Shown here: positions 25,801-35,439 of the stretch, piece by piece | How positions within the stretch are numbered: position 1 is the stretch's first letter | How the letters are laid out: every line of letters begins with the position of its first letter | Assembly: GCA_003290165.1 (NCBI GenBank) | Contig: QNQO01000226.1 | Location: forward strand, 1 to 64,000 | Origin: Berberis thunbergii | Taxonomy: Eukaryota > Streptophyta > Magnoliopsida > Ranunculales > Berberidaceae | Length of the DNA: 64,000 bases | Direction: 5' to 3' | Notes under the pieces: model-generated | The model's input: only the letters and a program-made list of their open reading frames with translations | Databases searched by the model: none | What the model was told of the DNA's origin: nothing | Position numbers and translations under genes: made by a program

Positions 25801-28677
25801 AAAATTATAATACAAAATCTAAAATCACCTAGGCGCTAGGCACCTGCTGGCTGCTCGCCCACCACGTAGCGATTTGTAGAACTATGATTATAATAATAAT
25901 AATTATTATTGTTGTCGTTCTTGTTCTTGTTCTTGTTGTTATTATTATTAATATTTTTTGGTAAACTAATTAACATTTTTATACAACTTTAGGTTCCAGA
26001 TGAACCAATTTATGCTCCAACTTCTTGCAACGGTGGCAATGGATCTTTGCTATAGTTCTAGCCGCTAGTTGATGATTTGGGTTCCCCTTCACAACATTTT
26101 CCAAAGGATTGCTATGATAACAAATCTGTATATTGCCACATTCCAATTGGGCAAGTGGTTGGATTCGCCTGGGAAACCAGAGAGAGCCTTGTTTCTTGCT
26201 TTAACTCTCAAGGGTTGAAGCAAGGAATGTGGTTAGATCCAAAGATAGAATAGGAGAGTAAGGAGGAGCAGTTTTAAAGATTAAGCTTCTATGTTGGAAT
26301 TGCAGATAGTTCTATGTGTGGTTCACTGAAATTTGGTTACAACCCTTATGGCTTATGGAAAGGTATTATGCATCACTGGTTTTCTTTCTGCATGTGTCTT
26401 CTAGGAGCGTCATTATTCGAGTTGGACAGACCCACCCTGAAAGAGGCTTATTCAGAGATTCTCTCGATTTCTATAACAACTGGGGCATTATCAGGGAATT
26501 CTAGGGTGAGCAGCCATGCTTGGAATTTACATCTTAAAGGGATCTCAACATATGGCAAAATGATCATCATAAAGAAGATAAAGTGGGTCTGGAATTATAA
26601 GGTATTTTCAGTGAAAAGCTGTTCTAACCAATTTCAACACTCCTATGAATAACCAAATCATGTCAATTATATAAGCAGCGTAGGTTCTGCCCAGAACCTG
26701 TTTCCTTCTATTGGACGGTTGCCTGTGGTGTGGACTATGGTGGACAACATTGTCAAGAGGGTCTGCATGATGAGAAATAGATTTGTTCTTTTGTGCCAGA
26801 AAGGAAGATTTAATCGATCATCTGTCTATTATGCAGCTTTCCCAACCAGATTTTGGATGGCTTAAGTTAAAGATTTGATGCTAATTTAATTGTTCTCTTT
26901 TTTCTGAGGTTCTCATGCAGTGGAAGAAAGGGAAGTATTGAGGACAGTTCTGCCTTCGAAGGGCCAATTGTTTTGGGATAGACTATTACTTGCTGCTTTG
27001 TGTAGGATTTGAAAAGTAAGGAGTTACATAGTGTTTGAAGACAAATGCAAAACTATATCTAATCACCAAGGTTATATAAGTTTCTTTATGATTATGTGGT
27101 TACAGATGGGGTCTTTTAAACGAATACCCCTGTTTTCCGTGTGCACGGTTGGGTGAATTTTAATTCACAATCCTTTCTGGAGGAGGAAGGACAAGCAGTG
27201 AGACAGAAAACAATGAAAGCTCTATCCGGATGTCAACATTTCAATTCAAGTATTGTGAAAGAGAGATTTTTCGTCTTACTGGCAGGGGCAAGACAAAAGT
27301 TTTGCACCCTATAAGGCTCTCCTCATTCAGATCCATAGTATGCCTCTTTTATCCTTCCCAAATTAGTGATAGATGAGCCGCTACCAGTACTAGACAAACC
27401 ATGATCCAATATCTCTGTGGATTTCAAAGGTGGATGGACTTGGGTCAAAATCAAGGTGATGGACAGATTTTCCAAGTATGTGACTTTCATTGTACCCCTA
27501 GCCAACTGCAAAGCTCAAGAGATTGCCAGATTATCAATGAAGAATATGGTATAGTATTGGGGCATAACAGAGAGGATTGTTACCCTTTTTGTAAATTTTG
27601 TGCATTTGCAATGCAATACAATCCTCCCTGTCTCGCTTGCAAAAATTAAAAAATGATAATAGAATGTGGGATTCAAGGGATTGAAATTGGTTTTCTCACG
27701 AGTCATATTAAATGGACACAATTTGGTTTTTCATGCATTTCAAGGACAACTTGTACATGAGCTTTGCTTTTAGTTGCTTTAGGTTTAAGCCAGTGACCAT
27801 TGTGTTTTGATGTGTATCTCGAGTACCGTTTTTCGAATCAAAGACCTTTAAGAAAATATTACCGATGTTAATCCATTCCTTAATAAATCCTGTTCAATGG
27901 ACCAATGAAAAACATAGTTCCTAGTTCATACACAACCAGGTCATTTTTGTAATGTATATCGAGGATTGCATGTCAAAGCGATCTTATACTTAACACATTA
28001 TTCTTGATGCTAATCCACACAATTGCTCAAAATTTCAGGTCAACTAGATTTGGGAAATACATAGTTCCCTTGTAAGGTTGTCCTCGAGTCAACAAAAAAA
28101 CCGAACTGTGTTCTATTTGTTATGAGGAAACTGGTTATCTTGAAACCAATGCACCAAAGATATATAATAATTCACTTTGAGTTTATTTCTCCATTTCTTG
28201 GTGGAACTTGCATATATTGTGGTATGCTCTTAATATTGGCTTCTCAATTTTAAGTTTCCGATCTCTTGGGACTATCAGAATATCATTTACTTGCGTGGAT
28301 TTTCTGCAGTGAAGTTGCCGGAGTTGCTGGCTTATGTCACCATTGAAGAGGAGACACTCCCCATGTTGCAGCAGATACTCCATGATTTTCTCAAGTACGA
28401 CTATCCTTGTATCCATTTTGCAATCTGAAGATGATTTACGTCATTGTTTGTAGAGAAGCATTTAGCAGACCACTTACAGAACTTTTTTTTAACCTCTTCT
28501 TTTAAGTTGATTGCCAAGCTTCCTTCAACACTGAACATTAATTTGTTCAATTACTTTTGAAATCAACTAGTTAACATTCTAGTTACGTTGATGTGCAGGT
28601 TCATTCAGAAGAATCAAAGTACCTTTTTCCTATCTTCTTATGATGGCCCTAAAGTTGACTGTGACGAAGATGATTGA
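10868..28677 (+). CDS. MRG: MRG-domain chromatin reader (MRG1/MRG2-like), 12 exons
   Basis: Exons read by eye: 10868-11008, 12801-12854, 13093-13106, 13507-13652, 14196-14231, 20225-20265, 21322-21423, 22315-22394, 23245-23413, 25993-26032, 28310-28394, 28599-28677. All have GT-AG borders and compatible phases, giving 328 residues, close to the usual plant MRG length. Residues about 33-90 form the chromo/tudor-like domain ('EGEKVLAYHGPCIYEAKV', 'YFVHYLGWNKNWDEWV') that in known MRG proteins binds H3K4/K36 methyl marks. A short basic linker ('KGKKRKVESG', likely nuclear signal) leads into the MRG domain ('IPSTLKKQLVDDYEFVTQ', 'FYASL', 'VKLPELLAYVTIEEETL', 'FIQKNQSTFFLSSYDG'). Such proteins act in the nucleus with histone acetyltransferase complexes, for example in flowering control. 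Odd point: exon 10 does not encode the strongly conserved 'EHLLRLF' block expected before 'VKLPELL'. The copy may be partly decayed or use another exon. The start ATG 10868 is the first in frame and precedes the domain by about 30 residues. Confidence 0.88.
11150..12320 (+). repeat. Diverged tandem triplication inside MRG intron 1
   Basis: Blocks of about 400-450 bp resemble each other. 'ttttagtctgaaatgttgg' recurs near 11478 and 11945, with a weaker form near 11213. 'gcaagtgattg' followed by 'ttttttgtaac.attcttcc' recurs near 11769 and 12212. This is a local duplication of intron sequence, with no coding content. Confidence 0.7.
11909..11943 (+). repeat. T-run followed by G-rich tract (G-quadruplex-capable)
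   Basis: A run of about 13 T is followed by about 9 G, then tgtgggtggggtg, giving at least four G-tracts of three or more. It lies in MRG intron 1. Confidence 0.7.
14316..14343 (+). repeat. (GT)n microsatellite followed by a poly-T run
   Basis: About eight GT units are followed by eleven T, in MRG intron 5. Confidence 0.95.
14344..16762. other. First part of MRG intron 5; no gene recognised
   Basis: This 2.4 kb has patches of balanced composition (15000-16000), suggesting old retroelement debris, but I could not assign a family. Near 16313-16380 a ~35-bp phrase 'cctcactg.tgtagtgg' plus 'attttgtg' is tandemly duplicated. Confidence 0.5.
16763..17808. mobile_element. hAT-type MITE (family with 'aaatcg' ends) in MRG intron 5
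   Basis: The 8-bp TTATCACA lies at 16755-16762 and 17809-17816. Ends read ttgtgttataaaatcg and, reversed, ctatgttgctaaatcg, similar to the ends of the element at 21686-22094. The interior has a purine-only tract (about 17130-17205, GAAGG/GAGAA-rich) and a TTG-rich tract (17215-17410). Confidence 0.75.
16846..16898. repeat. Perfect 14-bp hairpin
   Basis: gataaattggcgag at 16846-16859 is exactly complementary to ctcgccaatttatc at 16885-16898, with a 25-nt loop, inside the MITE at 16763-17808. Confidence 0.95.
18660..19900 (+). pseudogene. Degenerate LINE (non-LTR) reverse-transcriptase fragment
   Basis: Broken frames read like the endonuclease-RT linker and RT of plant L1-type LINEs: 'KLFHASVLLRRKFNGLS' near 18865, 'TFITLIVKNKG' and 'DFRRISLVGGIDKIIAKA' near 19264-19370, 'FLDDTSL' near 19505, and 'PKEVGG' near 19783. 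A frame of 132 codons spans 19131-19529, but stops and shifts occur on both sides. It sits in MRG intron 5, in the same direction as the gene. Confidence 0.75.
19901..20224 (+). other. End of MRG intron 5; possible MITE scrap
   Basis: A phrase 'atcgtaaatcgtatcataaa' near 19915 resembles MITE subterminal sequence, but no bounded element with a target duplication could be found. The rest is AT-rich intron running to the acceptor before exon 6. Confidence 0.35.
21686..22094. mobile_element. hAT-type MITE (same family as 16763-17808) in MRG intron 7
   Basis: The 8-bp GTAATAAG lies at 21678-21685 and 22095-22102. Ends are ctatgtagttaaatcgg and, reversed, ctaagttattaatgcg. The interior repeats 'gattaatcgg' several times, including near 21738, 21973 and 22001. 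No coding capacity. Confidence 0.85.
24821..25597. mobile_element. hAT-type element nested in the element at 24475-25886
   Basis: The 8-bp CTATACCT is duplicated at 24813-24820 and 25598-25605. Ends caatgttttaaaaaacg and (reversed) cattgttttaaaaagcg are near-identical. Subterminal 'gaggcg' motifs are repeated many times at both ends (24842-24915 and 25420-25570). Inside lies a LINE-derived piece. Confidence 0.93.
25210..25385 (+). pseudogene. LINE zinc-binding RT domain fragment inside the nested hAT element
   Basis: Two adjacent frames read 'FVWIVLIGNTLKRDNLLRRG', then '..NKCVLH', then 'SINHLLVNCSVSRCIWGAIY'. This matches the zf-RVT segment of plant LINEs, with its W..G....DNL.RRG and C..C....H.L..C pattern. 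One frameshift splits it. It lies between the terminal motifs of the hAT element, so it was either captured or inserted there. Confidence 0.75.
26033..27300 (+). other. MRG intron 10, first part: LINE-like debris
   Basis: Broken frames near 26280-26650 and 26700-26870 have LINE-like character; for example, near 26735 'VDNIVKRVCMMRNRFVLLC' resembles the zinc-binding RT tail. No continuous domain survives. Confidence 0.4.
27350..27640 (+). pseudogene. Ty3/gypsy integrase core relic
   Basis: One frame reads 'DEPLPVLDKP', a stop, 'ISVDF', then 'DRFSKYVTFIVPLANCKAQE', 'ARLSMKNMV', a stop and 'YWGIT'. This is the well-known gypsy integrase block in which D of 'VDRFSKY' is a catalytic residue. Two in-frame stops and lost flanking domains show a dead fragment. 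It lies in MRG intron 10. Confidence 0.85.
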
Positions 28678-29238
28678 GGAAGCAGACAATGTGCTAAGCC
28701 ACCTGAATATTGTAGTACATTTTGTATTTGACAGTTGCATGGTGTCTTGTTGTAACTCTGTATGCTGCCAGTGGCAATTATAGTGTGTGCCATAAAAATG
28801 TCATATGGATCTGCTAACCGAAATCTTTTTTATTTTTCTTCATTTGACCCTTATAATGATAAGTTATACAATGATCAGAGACACCTCTAGCTCTGCCCTT
28901 GTTCATCTGTCAATATCTTTTATCTTGATAAATTTCTTTTAAGTGTATATCTTCACTATGTGAGGGATTGGTGGCTTGATGCTCTACTGTGTAACATTAT
29001 TAATAAGACATACAAGGGGTTCATCTAGATCAAGTTACAGTTTGTGGAGAAACATTACTGTAGTTTTCCCTTCAACCTCTGCTCTGAAAAACCCTAATTG
29101 CCTGTAGTCTTGTTACTTTTTGGTTTCATCCAAGCCCCGGGTAAACAATGACCAAAACACCCAAAAGTGATAAAAAAAATTTCAACACTTAACAGGAGAT
29201 GGTCTTTATTTGCTTTCGGACTTAATAAGTAACAATTA
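28678..29238. other. MRG 3' flank; no gene seen
   Basis: AT-rich sequence of about 560 bp between the MRG stop and the edge of the pararetrovirus palindrome. It presumably holds the MRG 3' UTR; 'ataaaaatg' near 28792 could be a weak polyadenylation region. Confidence 0.5.
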
Positions 29239-29439
29239 CCAATTTTTACCAGGACTGCCAACAAAAGATAGGACTAGATGACAGAGTGATGATAAATAGA
29301 TGATGTGCAGAAATTAAAGACAAAAATGAAATACAAAGATAATCAATACAGAAAAACTATCTTTGAACAGTGCCAGAGACTAGGATTAACTAGTATAATG
29401 AGATGTTTAGAGAAAACAGTTCTTAGATAGATAAATGAT

Positions 29440-29445
29440 TTTATT
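29440..29445 (-). terminator. AATAAA polyadenylation signal, left viral copy
   Basis: tttatt on the plus strand (AATAAA on minus), about 130 bp downstream of the TATA box, as in caulimovirid leader regions. Confidence 0.6.
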
Positions 29446-29576
29446 GAAATATGTGCAGAAGATAAACAACTAGAAGAAAGCTTACAAAATATAGAAAAGA
29501 TTGAAGGCTTACAAGTAAAAGGCGTGTGGATTTTCACAGTCGAAACTCCCTTACCCTAACAGTGGAAAACTTCTCT

Positions 29577-29584
29577 TATTTATA
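29577..29584 (-). promoter_or_regulatory. TATA box of the pararetrovirus promoter, left copy (points toward MRG)
   Basis: tatttata on plus reads TATAAATA on minus, inside 'gctataaataagag'. About 80 bp upstream on that strand is the palindrome atgcgaata-c-tattcgcat (29660-29678). Placement in the non-coding region after the last ORF fits a viral pregenomic-RNA promoter. Activity is unknown. Confidence 0.65.
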
Positions 29585-29857
29585 GCTAGATCACAGACAA
29601 GGATAAGCCTTGCTGAAGGATAGGGTTGGTGGACGATTTTTCCTTTGTAATTGATTGAGATGCGAATACTATTCGCATGTGATTGTCGGTAGGTATTGTT
29701 AAAGATGCTTTAACCTGTAACTACTTTTGTAGCGGAATGAACAGTGGCTTCATGTGGATGCCTTTGAAAGATGTTGTCGGGCTGTCGAGACCGAAAGTTT
29801 TTTGTTTGTAGTGATGCTGGCAGATGCTGCCTGTTGAGATAATGGACAGTGGGTCCA

Positions 29858-31055
29858 TTAATTGATTGAAGTGAGAACGTCATAACAATCATCCTCATTA
29901 AAGGGAACTACTGGTTCATCTTCTTCATCTGACTCTTCAGAGCAGATCTTGGAGAGTGTCTCAAATAATTGAGCTTTTGTAGGCTTTCCTCTGAGCTGTT
30001 TCCGAATATGTTGACGAAGAAGATTGGTGTCAGAGAAAGGTTCAATAGGATTCACCTGAGGAGCAGGAGAATGAACTTTGCCTGAGAAGAAGTGGAGAAC
30101 TCCTTTTGTAACTTTGGAGTGGTCAAATTGTGCCCACCATTTAACTTTAAAATGGCGACAGAACCATATTGGAGCATTTTTGGATTGGTAAGGTTTGCAT
30201 AAGGCTGAGCAAGTATAATCCCAGCATAGGATTCAGGACAAACCGAACCTGATGAAGAACCAAAGGGACAACACCTGTTCTGTTACAGGAATTGGGGGTT
30301 GGTACTTCTCTTGGAAAATCTTCCATCATTCTTGAACGGCAGGAGGAAGAATGTCTTGTATTGGACCAAAGTAGCTCCACCAAGTGTGCTGGAACCAGAG
30401 AGGAACAATCTCATGTTTGAATTTCTGGCAGAACAGGAAGAACCAAGAATGGCCACAGTTCTGTGATTGTATGAAAAAGGCTCTTGACCAAGCTAACTTG
30501 TAGTCAAGATAATTGTAGGTCTAAGGGACATAATTCACTGAGAACTTCTTGTGGTAATGGGGAAGCTGATTCCAATCAACTTTTGAGAGAACTTTGAGGA
30601 TCTGACATTTGGAAAATGCGATCCTTTCTGAGTTGTCTTTGTCATAGTGATGAGTGACTATCACTGAATCTGTGTATACAAGGATGAACTCGTAGAATTC
30701 TTGGGACTTTTGATTGTTAGCTTCTTCGAACTGTTGTTGTTGAGGAAACATGTTCTTGGCTATGAGCTGGGGCTCTTTGACAAAAGCATACATGGAGGAT
30801 TCAATCATGGTGATATACTCCGGACATGCCTTTGGAACATATGGATTTGGTGCCGAAGTTTGCGGCTTTGTAAAACTGGTCATGGAAGAACCAATAACTT
30901 ATTCTTCTTGGTTCAACGGAGTGAACTTTTGAGAAAGGGAAAGAGCATAAGAAATAGGGCTTAATGCTTAGACGCAGAAGGCGCCATAGCATATTGGGAT
31001 TTTGATTTGGGTTTAGAAAAAGGAGGAGGACGAGATGAAAATGAGTTCTTCTAAC
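29858..31055 (-). pseudogene. Pararetrovirus downstream ORF, left copy, broken
   Basis: Minus-strand frames at 30521-30883 and 29858-30055 plus fragments between them correspond one-to-one with 37207-38405 in the right arm. Function unknown; the acidic C-terminal segment (29858-30055, many E and D) is recognisable in both copies. Stops and frameshifts differ partly from the right copy, so the two arms have decayed separately. I do not recognise a characterised domain. Confidence 0.75.
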
Positions 31056-31740
31056 TCATCTTTGCAGGAATTCTCTGGTTAAGAAATCTGCAAGAGAATT
31101 GTTAGATCCTTTTATAAACTTAATTTCAAAATCAAAGTCTGAAAGAAGACCTTGCCACCTGGCAAAGATCTGTTTTGACACGAGATTTAAAACATATTTT
31201 GTTAAAATCTCTTTGGTGGATTGGGAATCAACTTGTAAAAGAAATTTTTGATTTGTTAAATCATTATGAAATTTCATGATGCATAAAACAATGGCTACAA
31301 CTTCTTTCTTGACTATTGAATAATTGAATTGGACTGGATTCCAAATACCAGAATGGTGTCAGACTAATTGGATTGTAGAATCCGAAAGACGCTGTTTAAG
31401 AATACCACCGTATCCTAAATTGGACGCATCTGTTTCTACTATTTTGAAAGCATCTGGATTGGAAATTCCTAGACAAGGAAGATGCTTGACTTTGGACTTG
31501 ACTTGACGAACAACCTGGGAATGGGCTTCAGTCCATGGGCCTGAGTTTTTCTTAAGTCCGGCGAAAAGAGGTTTAAGTAAAACTCTAAGGCCTTTGTAAA
31601 AATCTGCAACATAGTTAAGAGATCCTAAAACCCTTTGTAATTGGTTTTTATCTTTTAACTCATCAGAAAATTTATCTGCAAAATCAATTGCCCTAGAAAT
31701 GGGTGTGATAGACCCATGAAAGATCTTATGTCCAAGAAAT
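31056..31740 (-). pseudogene. Pararetrovirus RT C-terminus and RNase H, left copy, broken
   Basis: This fragment encodes the end of the RT domain and RNase H up to the stop at 31056. It resembles caulimovirid polymerase tails, in which a 'DFLTRE' motif closes the polyprotein. An in-frame TGA near 31360, where the right copy has a sense codon, interrupts it. The RT active-site portion is missing because the copy ends at the CACTA terminus. Confidence 0.85.
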
Positions 31741-32376
31741 CACTACAACACAAATGCCCTTTAATAGCGTTTCAAAAACGCTATGTCTGTCGGAGCTATA
31801 ATAGACCTAGGGTCTATTATAACATTTTTAAAACGCTATAGTAAGTTGGCCTATTATAACATTTCAAAAACGCTATGGTAAGTATACATAGCAAAAATTT
31901 ATTTATTTATTTATTTTTTTGCTATCAACTGTTAATTATTTTCAACTCAAAATCATAAACATTCGAATTATAGAATCCAAATAGGATCACTAACAACAAA
32001 ATTATAATTTTTTTTGCTATCAACTCAAAATTATAAACATTCGAATCATCATATATATTGTACTATTGGTGGACATTGACATTATAGAATCCAAATAGGA
32101 TCACTAACAACAAAGAAAAGATCCGAAACATTCAATTATTTTCACAACTTAAATTATAATCACAACAATAGTAAAACCAGATTGAAGAAAAGAATGTGAC
32201 CTTGAGATGGGGTCATTGTTTAGAGTTCCTAAACAACTAGTGCCTTAAGAACGGGTGCAGAGAGAACACCCCAAAATGACACTAATGAGCACAAGTTACG
32301 CTATCCACTCTTCATCTACCTCAAGTAACTAGGGTTCTCTTTGGCAGCCTGATCAATCTTGTTATAATACAATTGC

Positions 32377-33893
32377 TTAGAGGGGACGGGTGTGTCGTCC
32401 AGCGGCTCTACCACAAAGGCGTGCATTTTTTGGAATTGGGTACTCATTTCTGATAGAATTTATAGGTGAATATACTCGAAGGTAGAATTGTTGTCCCAAG
32501 TATTGGCGAGCCCAGAACTCTGATCTCAAGTTCCACATGCCTACATTGTCGAGTGGCACATATATAGCTGTCCAGGACTTGGGGTAAACCTGCAAAAGTG
32601 GAGACAATTTAAGCATTTCAGAGTGTGGAAAAAAGGTCTTGAAGCTGAAACAAGTACAAAGCTTGGGAAGGGATAGAGAATCTTCATAAATGGATTAGGA
32701 CTGGATAGCATCTCACCTGAATGATGCAACGTGCAACTGCATCCCTGAGATTTTATTGTTTCCTGCTTGCATCAGTCCACTGTCCTCCATCCATGTTGCA
32801 CAACATAGTATAAGTAAATGTCAAAATGAATTTAGATGCACGCCGGACAATGAAAATTCAAAAAGTGGGACTAATATAATCTTACCCAACCACGAAGAAG
32901 GAATAACCATCAAGATGGTAGCTCTGGAGAATGTTCTCGTAATTCTCAAATACAATCTCGACGAACGATCTAAAATCAGCAGCCATGACTGGTGTGTCAA
33001 GGTACAACCCTTGTCCATGTGGGCTGTCAGAAATACCCTCAAGTTTATAAACACCACTAATCTTGAAGAAATCAGCAAGCTTCCGAGGCGTATCCGCAGG
33101 GACAAAGGAGACACTGTTGATTCCATATCTTTGTTTCCCACCGACTTGGCCAGCAGAGCTAGCAAGCCTAATTGTTCTACTGGTATTGACGAGGCCATAG
33201 TGGTATGATCCTTGTGGGTTTGGCCTTGGTCCACTTGCAGTGAGATTAGTCCTGAAATACAAAAGGTGGCACTCAAATAAGTCAAATTCAAGCAAGTTTT
33301 GTTTTGAAGTAGCATCGTGTCGTTAACATTAGTAAATAAAATGTCTAGCCATTGAACAGAAAAATGTACCTGATGGATCGCGCTTGGTTGAGAGACCAAT
33401 CGACTTGGATGGTAGGACCGCCTGGGACGGAGCCAGAAGCTGGGCCAGCAGAATTGCTATAGCGAAGGAGGGCAGTGGTGGTGAGGACCTTAGTGGTGAA
33501 TCGGGTTGAGACCGCAATGTAGTAGTCCCAATCTGGTTGATCAGTTGTGACTAGAACCGAGTAAGACTGACCAACATGGACATCAAGTGAGGAGTATGTG
33601 TTCCCTCAACTTCAACCAACTTCATGGTATGGCCCTGGAATCGAATGTTGAGCGAATTCTCCAGTCCAACATTCAATATCCTGAACCTGTATGTCTTCCC
33701 TGTAAGACAATTCACATTATGATTAAATCCATTTAAGCTCTTGACGACATTTGATGAATGAATTGAACTGTAGCATTAGATAATAAGTACCTTGTTCCAC
33801 TGCAAAAGAGACACCATTAGGCCCACGACCATTGATGAGAACACCATCGGGGAAAGGTAGCTTTTTACCGCGATCCAACTTGGCTCGCAGAGT
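32377..33893 (-). pseudogene. SKS: SKU5-similar (SKS) multicopper-oxidase-like gene fragment
   Basis: SKS proteins are secreted, often GPI-anchored or apoplastic proteins related to laccase and ascorbate oxidase, involved in directional growth or pollen tubes. Minus-strand exons: 33791-33893 ('LPFPDGVLINGRGPNGVSF'), about 33369-33698 ('GKTYRFRILNVGLENSLN'), 32886-33251 ('NPQGSYHYGLVNTSRTI', 'VMAADFRSFVEIVFEN'), about 32713-32792, and 32377-32589 ('VYPKSWTAIYVPLDNVGM', ending 'GRHTRPL' and TAA). Damage: a small deletion near 33605 shifts the frame in the 'VEVEG' region, a TAA occurs near 32750 in the exon with 'MDGGQW', and that exon lacks a normal AG acceptor. The first exons are missing. It is cargo of the CACTA element. 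Confidence 0.93.
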
Positions 33894-34329
33894 CTAAGAA
33901 TACAACAATAATTTTTTCAATGTACGTAAAATGAACGATGATTTTGTCAATGTTATTAGCTCAAGTATTGAGTACTTGCGAATTGCAATAATGCAAAATA
34001 AACACATGCAGCTGTCCTAAAACAGACAAGTGACATAACGATCATTTACAAGCAACAACACATGATATAGTTGGCTCCTATGAAGACTTTATTAAAGGAT
34101 CGATTAGGGGGTTCTAAAAGCCAATAACATTATGGGCTCACACACTTTAGAATGTTACTTCAGTTCTCCGTTATTCCTACTCTTGGTAACTACGGCCTAA
34201 AAAACAATGTGGTGCTCAGTGGAATGTGCTTGCATTGCCTGTTTTCAAGTAAAAAACAACATTTTTATCTTGGCCACTAGTTTATATTAGTTTTTTCATC
34301 TTCTGGAAAAAAAAAACATTTTTGTGAAG

Positions 34330-35134
34330 TCAAGACATTTTGGCCTTGGCAAAGAACACTCCGGCAAAAAGACCTGGTGACATGAAGAATTGTAGTCATT
34401 AATTAAAAATTGAACAAGGAAAACCACAAATTCCAACAGTATGTAGCTTATATAATTATAGTGTTCACTTACCAAAGAATATGTTGAAGAGGTTTGGTAC
34501 ACTGACTGGAACATTGAACAGCAATATACTAGCAAGGGAAATGGTGATCTTGTTTAGGGAACCCACCAGACTGTCAAATGGAACAACCAAGATGTCACTA
34601 TCAGTAAAAGACAGATGTATCAAAATTTCATATAATTTTAAAGCATAATAATGTTACATAAAGTGAAGGGAAAAAAAATAAAAACAAGAAAATGTTTTAT
34701 GAGTTATCATCAAAGGGAAACTGCTTGAAGGATGAGGGAAGATTGCTATGCATGGTATTGAGAGAAGCCTTTTACCTATAAGTAGTGGGACCAGTTTGAT
34801 TTGAGAACCACATAGAGGTGAAGCTTATAGAAAGTCCAAGCAATCCACTTGCATTTGCCACAACCCAAAATAATGGATCCCTAACAACATCCCTGCAAAC
34901 AGAGAACAGTAAACATTAGAATGTGGAACATTAAACAATTCCCAGCAGTCACGAAAGAGGACAATAGGCTTATACTTTGTAAACATATTCCCATTCACCA
35001 AATACAATAATAAAAAAAAAGTTGCAAATGGCAAAGATAATGCATTGTTTAGTAACACCATTGAAACTTCATTAAAAGACCCCAGATGGGGTTGATTGCT
35101 TTGCAGTGTCCATGACCCGCCTTAGGGTGTGCTG
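34330..35134 (-). pseudogene. GDP-mannose-type nucleotide-sugar transporter (GONST-like) fragment
   Basis: Minus-strand exon pieces: about 34990-35134 ('LRRVMDTAKQ', 'VLLNNALSLPF'), 34776-34892 ('DPLFWVVANASGLLGLSISF'), 34473-34570 ('SLVGSLNKITISLAS') and 34330-34373 ('LFAGVFFAKAKMS', TGA). These match the C-terminal half of plant Golgi GDP-mannose transporters (GONST1/VRG4 type), including the conserved 'SLVGSLNK' segment. A one-base frameshift separates 'TAKQSTPSG' from 'NEVSM' near 35080. The N-terminal half is absent. It lies between the PARP and SKS fragments in the CACTA cargo. Confidence 0.88.
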
Positions 35135-35439
35135 AGAAGGAACAAACAACAAAAATCAATTGGTCAGTAAACAAAGGCTAAGAAAAAACCAAAATCTGTA
35201 CTTGTCAAAGGAAACACATTGATAACAAAACCTCTAATGGGAAACCTTAAATCCTTCCACAGAAATGTCTTTGAGTTCAGCTGCTGTCTGTCAAAGTATA
35301 GCAAAATGCTTTTTGGAGGACAAAGCTTAAGAAACTTTGAAAAGAAAAATCAAGGTTTGAGGTCTCCATTGAAGACGCTCTTTTACTAGAGTTTTAAACA
35401 ACTGATGAACACTGAGCACCACATTGTTTTTGAGGCCGT

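Larger units (their letters stand above)
24475..25886. mobile_element. hAT-type element (outer of a nested pair) in MRG intron 9
   Basis: Left end cagtgttctaaaaagc and right end (reversed) catagttctacaaatcgc are the 'CAGTGTTCTAAAAA' ends with 'gcgcctaggcg' subterminal motifs seen in plant hAT MITEs. ATTATAAT occurs on both sides (24467-24474 and 25887-25894), though within an ATT-rich stretch. Without the inner element and its duplication it would be about 627 bp. Confidence 0.8.
29239..31740 (-). mobile_element. Endogenous pararetrovirus (Caulimoviridae-like) 3' half, left copy
   Basis: In minus orientation: end of reverse transcriptase, RNase H, a separate downstream ORF, then a non-coding region with TATA box and AATAAA. 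RNase H closing the polyprotein, followed by a further ORF of unknown role, recalls Florendovirus-type endogenous viruses; the genus is an inference. It is truncated by the CACTA end at 31741, so movement, coat, protease and RT catalytic regions are absent. Several stops and frameshifts are present. It is a fossil copy with no full-length viral gene. Confidence 0.85.
29239..32392 (-). repeat. Left arm of a ~9.8-kb imperfect palindrome
   Basis: Reverse complement of 35861-39057 with scattered substitutions and small indels. The outer edge is marked by ccaatttttaccag.actgc in both arms. The inner edge lies within the SKS C-terminal codons (shared cacccgtcc). The arm contains pararetrovirus sequence (outer 2.5 kb) and the CACTA terminal region (inner ~0.65 kb). 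Confidence 0.93.

Noticed and set aside
32821..33399. 192-codon minus-strand frame across the SKS region
   Set aside because: It is an out-of-frame shadow of the SKS exon at 32886-33251 plus intron.
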